Source: Candidatus Adiutrix sp.
Lineage (GTDB): Bacteria > Desulfobacterota > Desulfarculia > Adiutricales > Adiutricaceae
Direction: 5' to 3'
Length of the DNA: 6,912 bases
Assembly: GCA_031285975.1 (NCBI GenBank)
Contig: JAITVE010000333.1
Span: 1-6,912 of the forward strand
This document shows, in pieces, positions 1-6,208 of this stretch; the first letter of the stretch is position 1, and each line of letters opens with the position of its first letter. The position numbers were made by a program, and so were the translations under genes. The notes below the pieces were generated by a model, which was not told the DNA's origin, did not search any database, and was given only the letters and a program-made list of their open reading frames with translations.

Positions 1-2
1 GG

Positions 3-1397
3 GTCAGCCAGGTGCTGGGGAATTATTCCCTGGGCGAGGCCGACCTCTTGCGCCGGGCCATGGGCAAGAAGAAAAAAGAGGAGATGGACCAGCAGGAAGC
101 CCGCTTCATGGCCGGGGCCGCTGAAAACAAAATTGACCTGCAGAAGGCCAAAGCGGTTTTCGACGCCATGGCCAAATTCGCGGAATACGGTTTTAACAAA
201 TCCCACAGCGCGGCCTACGCCATCGTGGCCTACCACACGGCCTACCTCAAGGCCCACTACCCGGTGGAATTCATGGCCGCCCTGATGACCTCGGAAAAGG
301 ATTCGCAGGACAAAGTGGTGCGCCTCATCAACGAGTGCCGCTCCGCTGGGCTGTCGGTGCTGCCGCCGGACGTCAACGAGTCCAGCTTCCGCTTTTCCGT
401 GTCCGAGGGGGCTATCCGCTTCGGCCTGGGCGCGGTGAAAGGTTTAGGGGCGGCGGCCATCGACTCCATTCTCGAGGCCCGTGAGGAGGGGCCGTTCACC
501 AATTTATACGATTTCTGCGAACGCATTGATACGCAAAAGGTCAACCGCCGGGTCATCGAGTCCCTGGTCAAGTGCGGGGCCTTTGACCGCTCCGGCGGGG
601 CGGACAGGGCGGTGATGACCGTGGCCGTGGACGAGGCCCTGGAATCCGGCGCCCGCCGCCAGCAGGACAGGAAAGACGGCCAGGCCAACATGTTTGACAT
701 GCTGGCCCAGGCCGCCCCGGAGCACAACGTGCTGAAGTGGCCCACGGCCGAGCCCTGGAAGGAAAACGTGCGCCTGGCTTTTGAGAAAGAGTTTTTGGGC
801 TTTTTCATCACCGGCCACCCCCTGGCCCGCTATGAAACCGAACTCAACGTGGTCAGCAGCGCCACCTGCGACGAGGCCAAGATGAAGGCCGACAAGGCCG
901 AGGTGCGGCTGGGGGGCGTGGTCTCCAAAGTGCAGGTGAAGCTGGACAAAAAAGGGAAAAATTTCGCCTACGTCACCCTGGAAGATTTGACGGGTTCCAT
1001 TGATCTCCTGGTCTGGTCGGACACCTAGACCAAGGCCGCCGCCGTGCGGAAAGTCGATGCAGTCATTGTGGTCAGCGGCCAGGTGGACGCAGGGGAAATG
1101 GCCGGGCAGGTGAACGTGAAAGTCATCGCCCGCGACATCCTCTCCCTCACTGAGGCCGTGGAGAGCCGCACCGAGACCATATCGCTCAAAATCCCCCGCT
1201 CCAAGCTGGACACTGAGGCCCTGTCGTACCTGCAGGACATCGTAAAAACTTTTCCCGGCCCCACCCAGACCTATTTGAAGCTGGGCGACCGCGACGGCGA
1301 GAGCATTTACCGCCTGCAAAGCAGCCTCAAACCCTGCCGGGAACTCATAGAATCCGCGCAGAAATTTTTAGGCCCGCGCGGGCTTGAACTGCGCTGA
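3..1397 (+). CDS. dnaE: DNA polymerase III alpha subunit, C-terminal third, interrupted by an in-frame TAG
   Basis: This is the catalytic subunit of the replicative DNA polymerase. The gene enters from the left edge; the first complete codon is at 3. Family landmarks appear in the expected order: the YSLGEADLLRRAMGKKK segment of the polymerase fingers region (about 24-80), the FNKSHSAAYA-x-VAYHTAYLKAHYP segment (about 190-262), a helix-hairpin-helix segment (FGLGAVKGLGAAAID, about 420-466), a QANMF pentapeptide (681-695) matching the internal beta-clamp-binding motif (QADMF in E. coli), and the OB-fold (about 903-1120). The C-terminal tau-binding region follows, ending at TGA 1395-1397. A TAG at 1026-1028 breaks the frame inside the OB-fold; 122 family-like codons follow in the same frame with no indel. 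It could be a real nonsense mutation, a recoded codon, or a sequence error. The identity as dnaE is very secure; whether a full-length product is made is not. Confidence 0.93.
1026..1028 (+). other. In-frame amber (TAG) codon inside dnaE
   Basis: The OB-fold strand TGSIDLLVWSDT is followed by TAG and then by TKAAAVRKVDAVIVVSGQVD in the same frame. Aligned from memory with E. coli DnaE (segment ending DRILIVSGQV), the flanks match without a gap, so the TAG replaces exactly one residue, at a position that is Leu in E. coli and often aromatic in other bacteria. One base change from TTG (Leu), TAC/TAT (Tyr) or TGG (Trp) would create it. None of the five other genes whose stop is visible ends in TAG (TAA for the lipoprotein, zraP and zraR; TGA for zraS and the VOC gene). 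Confidence 0.95.
1029..1397 (+). pseudogene. dnaE: DnaE C-terminal segment beyond the amber codon (rest of OB-fold and tau-binding region)
   Basis: This is the 122-codon continuation of the dnaE frame. It holds the last OB-fold strands (VIVVSGQVD, then VNVKVIARDI) and the C-terminal region that contacts the tau subunit of the clamp loader in E. coli, recognisable by the pattern TYLKLGDRDGES-x-YRLQ and the ending FLGPRGLELR. It would be lost if the TAG terminates translation. Independent restart is unlikely: the first start-like codon in frame is a GTG at 1044 lying in GCC repeats with no Shine-Dalgarno sequence ahead of it. The segment shows no frameshift or extra stop, so if it is decaying the event is recent. 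It is listed separately so that the two halves can be judged on their own. Confidence 0.6.
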
Positions 1398-1412
1398 GGC
1401 CGGGGCTATAAT
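1384..1412 (+). promoter_or_regulatory. Sigma-70-type promoter for the lipoprotein gene, inside the dnaE 3' end
   Basis: TTGAAC at 1384-1389 (four of six to TTGACA) is separated by exactly 17 bp from a perfect TATAAT at 1407-1412. Transcription would begin near 1419, giving a leader of about 60 nt before the ATG at 1480. The -35 box lies in the last four sense codons of dnaE, so the lipoprotein need not depend on dnaE read-through. The call rests on sequence match and spacing only. Confidence 0.65.
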
Positions 1413-1479
1413 GCTGTGGCGGGCCGCCTCCCGCACTCAATTACTGTACATACCCTGTCGAATCATGAAAGGACACACC

Positions 1480-2163
1480 ATGTCGAATCGCGTAATGATT
1501 GGGCTTTTATCAATGCTCCTGGCGGTCGTGGCCGCTGGCTGCGACCAGCAGAAGAGCGAAGCGCCCGCCCCGGCACCGGCGGCGGTTGAGGAAACCGCTG
1601 CCGCCGAAGCCCCGGCTGAGGTGGCCGAAGTGGTGGAAGCCATCGAAACCCCGCCCGCCGCGCTTGAGGAAACCGCGCCCGCCGCCGAAGCCCCGGCTGA
1701 GGAGATTGAAGTCATTGAGGCTGTGGAAACCCCGCCCGTGGCCGAAGTGGAGATTGCCATTGTCGAAGGGCCCATTCCCGTTGAAGGCTCTCCCGCTGAT
1801 GAAACGGCGTTGACGCTGGAAGCCTTGGCGGAGAAAAAATTCGAACTGCGGCAGGTGGACGGCGCGGACTACCATGCCGAGCAGCGGCCCTTTATCAGCT
1901 TTGACGCTCAGGGGCTGGTCGTCGGCAAAGTCTGCAACAATTTCCGGGGGCCGGTGAAAGTGGAGGGCGGCCTGCTGACCCTGCAATCCGCCGCCGCCGC
2001 CACGCAGATGCTCTGCCCGGTCAACGGCTTAAGCGATTTGGAAGCCAAGCTCTTCGACATGCTGAACCAGGGCGCGGAAATTTCCCTGGAGGGCGCGGCG
2101 CTCACCTTGAAGCGCGGCGAGAATGTGTTCGTTTTCGAGGCCGCTACCGACCTCGCGGAATAA
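1480..2163 (+). CDS. Lipoprotein with Pro/Ala/Glu-rich linker and META/HslJ-like domain
   Basis: A 227-residue predicted lipoprotein. The N-terminus has Arg4, a hydrophobic stretch (residues 5-19) and the lipobox-like AAGC with Cys21 as lipidation site. Asp22 follows; in E. coli an Asp at +2 retains lipoproteins in the inner membrane, though that rule may not hold in this lineage. Residues about 25-105 form an acidic Pro/Ala/Glu-rich linker with an internal duplication. Residues about 119-225 resemble the META domain of HslJ: FELRQVDG at the start, FDAQGLVVGKVCNNFRG around Cys152, QMLCPV around Cys179, then LEGAALTLKRGENVFVFEA. The two cysteines sit where META proteins usually have conserved ones and could form a disulfide. 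The start at 1480 is chosen because AAAGGA (1468-1473) lies at correct spacing; an in-frame ATG at 1465 lacks this. HslJ-type proteins are linked to heat-shock and novobiocin phenotypes in E. coli, but no specific function is shown here. It converges with zraP. Confidence 0.85.
   Translation: MSNRVMIGLLSMLLAVVAAGCDQQKSEAPAPAPAAVEETAAAEAPAEVAEVVEAIETPPAALEETAPAAEAPAEEIEVIEAVETPPVAEVEIAIVEGPIPVEGSPADETALTLEALAEKKFELRQVDGADYHAEQRPFISFDAQGLVVGKVCNNFRGPVKVEGGLLTLQSAAAATQMLCPVNGLSDLEAKLFDMLNQGAEISLEGAALTLKRGENVFVFEAATDLAE
1588..1740 (+). repeat. Imperfect tandem duplication in the lipoprotein linker
   Basis: Two copies of about 75 bp, 1588-1659 and 1666-1740, encode residues 37-60 and 63-87. Both begin EETA, continue through EAPAE and an acidic V/I-E segment, and close with ETPP. 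The bases are shared over long stretches (for example gaagccccggctgagg), so this is a real DNA duplication and not just similar composition. The second copy is one codon longer. The product is probably an extended spacer between the lipid anchor and the META domain. Confidence 0.8.
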
Positions 2164-2200
2164 ACGTCCGGCGCAATTTAGAACTACTTCGGCAATGCAG

Positions 2201-2236
2201 AAAGCCTTTCCCATCACGTTCATGGGGAAGGCTTTT
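2201..2236. terminator. Stem-loop between convergent genes, probable bidirectional terminator
   Basis: The arms 2201-2214 and 2222-2235 pair over 14 bp with one G-T wobble (2209/2227) and a 7-nt loop. On the plus strand the stem ends in TTTT then GCGTTCT; on the minus strand it ends in TTT then CTGCATT. The U-tracts are short, but the stem is strong. It lies 38 bp past the lipoprotein stop and 58 bp past the zraP stop, as expected for a shared terminator. The rest of 2164-2294 shows nothing else. Confidence 0.7.
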
Positions 2237-2294
2237 GCGTTCTCGGAGGATGTTGAGCAAGCTACAGAGTGGGGATGTTGTGGAGGGTCAATTC

Positions 2295-2852
2295 TTACCA
2301 GTTGCCGCCCCGGTGGTGGCCGTAGCCGCCGCCCCGGTGACCCCGGCCATAGCCGCGCCCGCCGCGATAACCCCGGTCATCCCGGTCGCCCCAATGGCCC
2401 TGGCCGTAGCCGAATTCACAGCCGGGGCCGTAAGCGTGGCCGTAAGCGTGGCCATAGCCCTGGCCGCCCCAGCCGGGGTTGCGGTGAAAGCCCTTGCTCT
2501 GGGCCTGGTCACGAAGGCTGTTCCGTTCAGTGCGAAGCTGGGCCCGCAGTTTCACCATTTCATCAACGATGGCCTTGATTTCAGCGGGTTTGGTGTTGGG
2601 GTTGTCGGCCAGGGCGTCGTATTCCATCTGCTTGGCCCACAGCTGATCCTGAATCGGGGCCAGCTTCATGCGGTGCTCGTCGCGCATCGCGGAAAAGGCC
2701 TCCCACTCTTCAGGGGTCATGCGGTTAATCATCAGGCCGTTTTCCCCTTTGGGCTGGGCCGCGTTTTTCTCCTGGGCCCCCACCATGGCGGCGGCGGTGA
2801 AAGCGAATAACATAGCGAAACTCAGGGCGAGGGCTGTTTTTTTCATGGACAT
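2295..2852 (-). CDS. zraP: ZraP-type periplasmic metal-binding chaperone (Spy/CpxP-like superfamily) with long Gly/His-rich tail
   Basis: A 185-residue secreted protein. Residues 1-26 are a signal peptide (Lys4-Lys5, hydrophobic core, probable cleavage after VGA26). Residues about 45-120 form the helical heavy-metal-resistance core: MTPEEWEAF, MRDEHRMKLAPIQDQLWAK, then NPNTKPAEIKAIVDEMVKLR, a layout typical of ZraP proteins. Residues 121-185 are a Gly-rich tail with seven His, many Tyr and Arg, and one Cys (Cys145): GHAYGHAYGPGCE and later GYGHHRGGNW. E. coli ZraP is about 141 residues and binds zinc, acts as a periplasmic chaperone and dampens ZraSR signalling; the same role is inferred here. 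The ATG complementary to 2850-2852 is chosen because AAAGGAGA (2859-2866) precedes it by 6 nt; a second in-frame ATG two codons later is worse placed. It is divergent from zraSR, and sigma-54-like sites upstream fit ZraR control. Confidence 0.85.
   Translation of the reverse strand: MSMKKTALALSFAMLFAFTAAAMVGAQEKNAAQPKGENGLMINRMTPEEWEAFSAMRDEHRMKLAPIQDQLWAKQMEYDALADNPNTKPAEIKAIVDEMVKLRAQLRTERNSLRDQAQSKGFHRNPGWGGQGYGHAYGHAYGPGCEFGYGQGHWGDRDDRGYRGGRGYGRGHRGGGYGHHRGGNW
2426..2455 (-). repeat. 12-bp tandem repeat in the zraP tail
   Basis: Two perfect copies of ggccgtaagcgt (plus strand) at 2426-2437 and 2438-2449 are followed by a partial third. On the coding strand each unit encodes the tetrapeptide GHAY or a permutation. 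In-frame slippage here would change the number of His residues without breaking the gene. Confidence 0.8.
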
Positions 2853-2877
2853 GGTAAATCTCCTTTGATTTTTTTGT

Positions 2878-2893
2878 CGGCCCCAAAGGGCCG
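2878..2893 (-). other. Small hairpin in the zraP leader
   Basis: CGGCCC (2878-2883) and GGGCCG (2888-2893) pair over 6 bp around a 4-nt loop. In the zraP transcript this hairpin would be followed by an A-rich stretch and then the Shine-Dalgarno sequence, so it is not a terminator. It may stabilise the leader or merely reflect GC content. Confidence 0.35.
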
Positions 2894-2904
2894 GTCGGCT
2901 GTCC

Positions 2905-2921
2905 TTGGTGCTGATTATGCA
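2905..2921 (+). promoter_or_regulatory. Candidate sigma-54 promoter facing zraSR
   Basis: TTGGTGCTGATTATGCA has GG at 2907-2908 and GC at 2919-2920 with exactly 10 bp between them, the strict -24/-12 geometry. Against YTGGCACGNNNNTTGCW the TGG, the C at -22 and the TGCA match, while CA within GGCAC and the first T of TTGC do not. A start near 2932 would give a long leader of about 130 nt before zraS at 3065. Autoregulation by a sigma-54 activator is usual for zraSR-type loci. The match is partial. Confidence 0.35.
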
Positions 2922-2922
2922 A

Positions 2923-2938
2923 TACACTTTCTGTGCCA
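2923..2938 (-). promoter_or_regulatory. Candidate sigma-54 promoter for zraP
   Basis: The minus strand reads TGGCACAGAAAGTGTA, with a perfect -24 box TGGCAC (complement of 2933-2938) and, at the correct distance, GTGTA as a weak -12 box (GT at 2925-2924 instead of GC). A perfect TTGCA lies 5 bp farther on (complement of 2918-2922), outside the strict spacing. A start near 2912 would give a leader of about 60 nt. The presence of ZraR with an intact GAFTGA loop and repeats about 110-130 bp upstream supports the idea; the imperfect -12 box weakens it. Confidence 0.4.
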
Positions 2939-3012
2939 AGTGGCTTCGTCGAGTGCAAAGCATTGATTTTAGTGATGCAATCGATTCGTGCCCTGGCGGC
3001 CCAGATAAAAAA

Positions 3013-3052
3013 TGTATCCTTTTTACCCGCTTTCGCTGTATACTTATTACCC
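3013..3052 (+). repeat. Tandem direct repeat upstream of zraS, candidate ZraR-binding enhancer
   Basis: TGTATCCTTTTTACCC (3013-3028) and TGTATACTTATTACCC (3037-3052) agree at 14 of 16 positions and start 24 bp apart, slightly more than two helical turns. They are AT-rich islands in GC-rich DNA. The second copy ends 12 bp before the zraS ATG. Relative to the inferred zraP start near 2912 the copies are centred near -109 and -133, where NtrC-family enhancers usually sit. The regulator that binds is an inference. Confidence 0.55.
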
Positions 3053-3064
3053 AATGGGGGAATT

Positions 3065-4876
3065 ATGAATCAACGCCAACCGGCCCACGGGCCCGCAACG
3101 TCGCCCTGGTTTATCGCCGCCGCCGTCTTGGGGGTGGTGATGATGGGGGCCATTATGTTTAACCGCGATTACCGCCGAGAGCAGGGCTATTTGCAGGACA
3201 TGCTGCTCCAGCGCGGGGAAGTGCTCATCCATTCATTAGAGATGGTGGGCCGGGTCAGTTTTGAGGAAGCCCAGGCCGAGGAGCAGCTTCTCAACTTTTG
3301 GAATAATCTGGAGGCCGACGACCAGGTGCTCTTCCTGGCCCTGACCGACGACCAGGGCCGCCTTGAGGCCCTGGCGGGCGGGCTCACGCCGCCGGACGGG
3401 CTCTTCAGCGGCCCCCACGAGCCCACCCCCTACGGGCGCGGGCCCATTGCCCCCAATTACCGCACGGCCATGGTGGACGGCCGCCCGGTCTACCTGGTCT
3501 ACCGCTCTTTCTGGCCCCTGCCCCGGCGCATGATGCAGAGCATGACCCAGGGCGGCCACGGCCACAGGATGTCCCAGCGGCGCCACGACCGGGGCCTGGC
3601 CGAAAGCACCGTGAGGGAGCGGCCCGTGCGCTATCTCTGGGTGGGCTTTGACCTGGCCGCCTTCGAGGCCGGCAGCCGGGAGCGCGTGCGCACCGCCGCC
3701 GTGTTCGTCGGCCTGTTGGGCCTGGCCGTCTTGGCCGGGGTGCTGGCCCTCATCTGGGGCCACAATTCCCGCCTGGTGCGGCGGCTGTATCAGGACACCA
3801 ACGCCCTGGCCGCCGAGCTTATCGGCCGCCTGCCAGTGGGAGTTATTCTAAAAGACCGCGAGGGCAAAGTGAGCCTGGTCAACCGCTCCACCCTGGCCAT
3901 CAGCGGTTTGCAGGAAAGCGATTTTCTGGGCCAGAGCCTGGAAGCCCTCACCCAGGGCCGCTTCCCGGCTGAAGAAACCATGAGCGGCCGCGAGACCACC
4001 CTCAGCTTCAATGGCGGGCCCGGCGTGCTGGTGGCCCTGACCAGCGGCCCGGTGGTGGGGGACGACGGCCACCCCCTGGGCCAGGTCATCCTTATGGAAG
4101 ATTTGGGGGAACTGGGCCGCCTGAAATCTGAGTTGGGCAAAAAGGAACGCCTGGCCGCCCTGGGCAGCCTGGCCGCCGGTCTGGCCCACGAAATACGCAA
4201 CCCCCTGGGGGCTATTCGCGGCCTGAGCCAGCACTTGCTGAACAAAGGCCCGGCTGACCCGGGCGACCGCGAGGCCCTGGAAGTGGTGCTCACCAGCGTT
4301 GACCGCCTCAATGCCACCATCACTGATTTTCTTGACTACGCCCGCCCCACGGAACTGAAAACCGCGCCCCTGGATTTGGGCGGCCTCATCCGCAAAATGG
4401 CCACCCTGGCCGGGCACGACGCCCAGAGCCAGGCCGTGACCCTGGAGCTTGACCTGCCCGGCGAGCCCCTGGAAATCGACGGCGACGAGGCCCTGCTTTC
4501 GCAAGCCTTTTTGAATTTATACCTCAACGCCATCCAGGCCGCCGGGGAACGGCCCGGCGGGGGCGGGCGGCTCTGCGTGGCCCTGCGCGCGGCGGAACAG
4601 CGGGCCGTCCTTACCTTTGCCGATAACGGCCCCGGCTTCAGCCCCGAGCAATTGGCGCAGCCCTTTGTCCCCTATTTCACCACCAAGGCCGAGGGCAGCG
4701 GGCTGGGCCTGGCCATGGTGGAAAAAGCCATCCGGGCCCACGCCGGGGCCGACGTCACCCTGGCTTCGCCGCCCTCCGGCGGCGGGCTGGTCACCGTAAT
4801 TTTATCCCTTGCCGAGGAAAACCATCATGAGCCAGATACCGCAAGCGCCGCAAAAGATGCCGATTTTAATAGTTGA
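3065..4876 (+). CDS. zraS: ZraS/NtrB-type membrane sensor histidine kinase with PAS domain
   Basis: A 603-residue sensor kinase. Transmembrane segment 1 is at about 15-33 and segment 2 at about 210-232, enclosing a periplasmic sensor domain of about 175 residues. That domain carries a Met/His-rich stretch at 156-174 (Met156, Met157, Met160, His165, His167, Met169, His174), plausible soft-metal ligands. A PAS-like domain (about 250-355; LPVGVILKDREGKVSLVN) follows. The kinase core has the H-box LAHEIRNPLGAIRG with phospho-acceptor His375, N-box NLYLNAIQA with Asn488, DNGPGF with Asp520, and GSGLGLAM from Gly544, so it looks catalytically complete. E. coli ZraS is shorter (about 465 residues). 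The start at 3065 places GGGGG (3056-3060) just upstream and gives a normal N-terminus; upstream start codons in frame would add 44 residues over the intergenic repeats. It overlaps zraR by 50 bp. The symbol rests mainly on the adjacent zraP; the kinase alone could be called AtoS- or HydH-like. Confidence 0.88.
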   Translation: MNQRQPAHGPATSPWFIAAAVLGVVMMGAIMFNRDYRREQGYLQDMLLQRGEVLIHSLEMVGRVSFEEAQAEEQLLNFWNNLEADDQVLFLALTDDQGRLEALAGGLTPPDGLFSGPHEPTPYGRGPIAPNYRTAMVDGRPVYLVYRSFWPLPRRMMQSMTQGGHGHRMSQRRHDRGLAESTVRERPVRYLWVGFDLAAFEAGSRERVRTAAVFVGLLGLAVLAGVLALIWGHNSRLVRRLYQDTNALAAELIGRLPVGVILKDREGKVSLVNRSTLAISGLQESDFLGQSLEALTQGRFPAEETMSGRETTLSFNGGPGVLVALTSGPVVGDDGHPLGQVILMEDLGELGRLKSELGKKERLAALGSLAAGLAHEIRNPLGAIRGLSQHLLNKGPADPGDREALEVVLTSVDRLNATITDFLDYARPTELKTAPLDLGGLIRKMATLAGHDAQSQAVTLELDLPGEPLEIDGDEALLSQAFLNLYLNAIQAAGERPGGGGRLCVALRAAEQRAVLTFADNGPGFSPEQLAQPFVPYFTTKAEGSGLGLAMVEKAIRAHAGADVTLASPPSGGGLVTVILSLAEENHHEPDTASAAKDADFNS

Positions 4877-6197
4877 CGACGACCCCGAGCATCTGTTCAT
4901 GCTCAAAACTGTCCTCAGCGATTGGGGCCACCCCACGGTCACGGCCAAAAGCGGCCGCGAGGCCCTGGACTTGGGCAAGGGCCGCGCCTTCGGCCTCATC
5001 CTCATGGACGTGCGGATGCGGGAGGTGGACGGCCTGTCGGCCCTTGAGGAGTTCAAACGCGCGGGCCGAAACCAAAACACCCCCGTGGTCATCATGACCG
5101 CCTATTCCAAGGTGGAGGACGCGGTGCGGGCCCTGAAAGCCGGGGCCTACGACTACCTCACCAAGCCCCTCGACCTCGACCTCATGCGCCTCACCGTCAA
5201 CCGCGCCCTGGAGCACCACAGCCTGAAAGAGGAAAAGGAAGCCGGGCTCTGGACTCCTGGGGAATCCGAAGGCTTGGTGGGTTCCAGCCCCGCCTTTCGC
5301 CAGGTGCTCAACATGATTGACCTGGTGGCCGGGGCCGAGGCCACGGTGCTCATCACCGGCGAAAGCGGCGTGGGCAAGGAAGTGGTGGCCCGGGCCATTC
5401 AGCGCAAAAGCCCCCGAGCGGACAAACCCTTCATGGTCATCAACTGCGCGGCCCTGGCTGAAAATCTGCTCGAAGCCGAGCTTTTCGGCCACGAGCGGGG
5501 GGCCTTCACCGGGGCCGAGCGGCGGCGGGACGGGCGGCTGAAAGCGGCCGACGGGGGCACGGTGTTTTTGGACGAAATCGGCGAGACCAGCCCGGCCCTT
5601 CAGGCCAAGCTTTTGCGGGCCATTCAGGAGGGCGAGATTCAGCCCCTGGGTAGCGATGAAACCGAAAAGGTGGACGTGCGCTTCCTGGCCGCCACCAACC
5701 GCGACCTCTCCGCCGAGGTGGCCGCCGGGCGCTTCCGCGAGGATTTGTTCTGGCGGCTCAACGTGGTGGGCATTGCGGTGCCGCCGCTGCGCGACCGCGC
5801 CGAGGACTTGCCCGCCCTGGCCCACTATTTCACCCGGCGCTACGCCATCAAGAACCATAAGGAAGTCAAGGGCCTGACCACCGGGGCCCTGCGCCTGATG
5901 GCCCGGCACCAGTGGCCGGGCAACATCCGCGAACTGCAAAACGCCGTGGAGCGGGCTGTTATTCTGATGCGCGGCGAGTATTTGTCGGAAAACGACCTGC
6001 CCGACCTGGGGGCCGCCCCCCTGAGCCCGGAACAGAGCGCCGCCGCCGACCTGCCCCTGAACCTCGACGATCTGGAAAAAATGGCCGTGGAAAACGCCCT
6101 CACCCACACCTGCGGCAACAAAACCCAGGCCGCCGACCTTCTGGGGATCACCCGCAAAACCCTGGCGGCCAAGCTGAAAAAATACGGCCTGGAGTAA
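4827..6197 (+). CDS. zraR: ZraR-type sigma-54-dependent response regulator (NtrC family)
   Basis: A 456-residue regulator with three domains. Receiver (about 12-130): acidic VDDD at 16-19, phospho-acceptor Asp61 (LILMDVRM), Thr91 (MTAY) and Lys113 (LTKPLD). AAA+ ATPase (about 150-385): Walker A GESGVGKE 178-185, sigma-54-contacting loop GAFTGA 225-230, and Walker B GTVFLDEI with Asp249. C-terminal Fis-type helix-turn-helix: NKTQAADLLGITRKTLAAKLKKYGLE. All key residues are present, so it should hydrolyse ATP and open sigma-54 promoter complexes when phosphorylated by ZraS. The ATG at 4827 is chosen because GAGGA (4814-4818) lies 8 nt upstream; a TTG at 4809 and an ATG at 4857 are less well placed. 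The 50-bp overlap with zraS suggests translational coupling. Likely targets are zraP and its own operon. It is complete and of normal length for the family. Confidence 0.93.
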   Translation: MSQIPQAPQKMPILIVDDDPEHLFMLKTVLSDWGHPTVTAKSGREALDLGKGRAFGLILMDVRMREVDGLSALEEFKRAGRNQNTPVVIMTAYSKVEDAVRALKAGAYDYLTKPLDLDLMRLTVNRALEHHSLKEEKEAGLWTPGESEGLVGSSPAFRQVLNMIDLVAGAEATVLITGESGVGKEVVARAIQRKSPRADKPFMVINCAALAENLLEAELFGHERGAFTGAERRRDGRLKAADGGTVFLDEIGETSPALQAKLLRAIQEGEIQPLGSDETEKVDVRFLAATNRDLSAEVAAGRFREDLFWRLNVVGIAVPPLRDRAEDLPALAHYFTRRYAIKNHKEVKGLTTGALRLMARHQWPGNIRELQNAVERAVILMRGEYLSENDLPDLGAAPLSPEQSAAADLPLNLDDLEKMAVENALTHTCGNKTQAADLLGITRKTLAAKLKKYGLE

Positions 6198-6208
6198 GGA
6201 GGAATAGC

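Noticed and set aside
1044..1397. A separate small gene starting at GTG 1044
   Set aside because: The sequence is the direct continuation of DnaE in the same frame, with no ribosome-binding site before the GTG.
2918..2938. Minus-strand TGGCAC and TTGCA, both perfect sigma-54 boxes, as one promoter
   Set aside because: The two boxes are 10 bp apart instead of 5, which sigma-54 does not tolerate; the correctly spaced but weaker -12 (GTGTA) was used for the candidate instead.
2941..2957. Plus-strand TGGCTTCGTCGAGTGCA as a zraS sigma-54 promoter
   Set aside because: The GG to GC distance is 11 bp, one too many; the element at 2905-2921 has exact spacing.
2976..2993. Minus-strand GGGCACG-N6-TTGCA resembling a sigma-54 promoter
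   Set aside because: The GG to GC distance is 12 bp, two too many, and -24 lacks the T of TGGCAC.
3039..3044. TATACT as a -10 box just before zraS
   Set aside because: No acceptable -35 box lies 16-18 bp upstream, and the bases are part of the second direct-repeat unit. The start would leave only about 15 nt before the ATG.
2933..3064. N-terminal extension of ZraS from an upstream start codon
   Set aside because: The extra 44 residues do not look like a leader, they cover the regulatory repeats, and they would put a second, unneeded segment ahead of a normal transmembrane N-terminus. The ATG at 3065 has a G-rich ribosome-binding site.
4866..6107. Long open frame (413 codons) antisense to zraR
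   Set aside because: The sense strand encodes a complete NtrC-family protein with all motifs. The antisense product is low-complexity His/Gly/Gln-rich, as expected for a GC-rich shadow frame. The same applies to the antisense frames at 504-1319 and 3848-4504 and the plus-strand frame at 2235-2810 over zraP.
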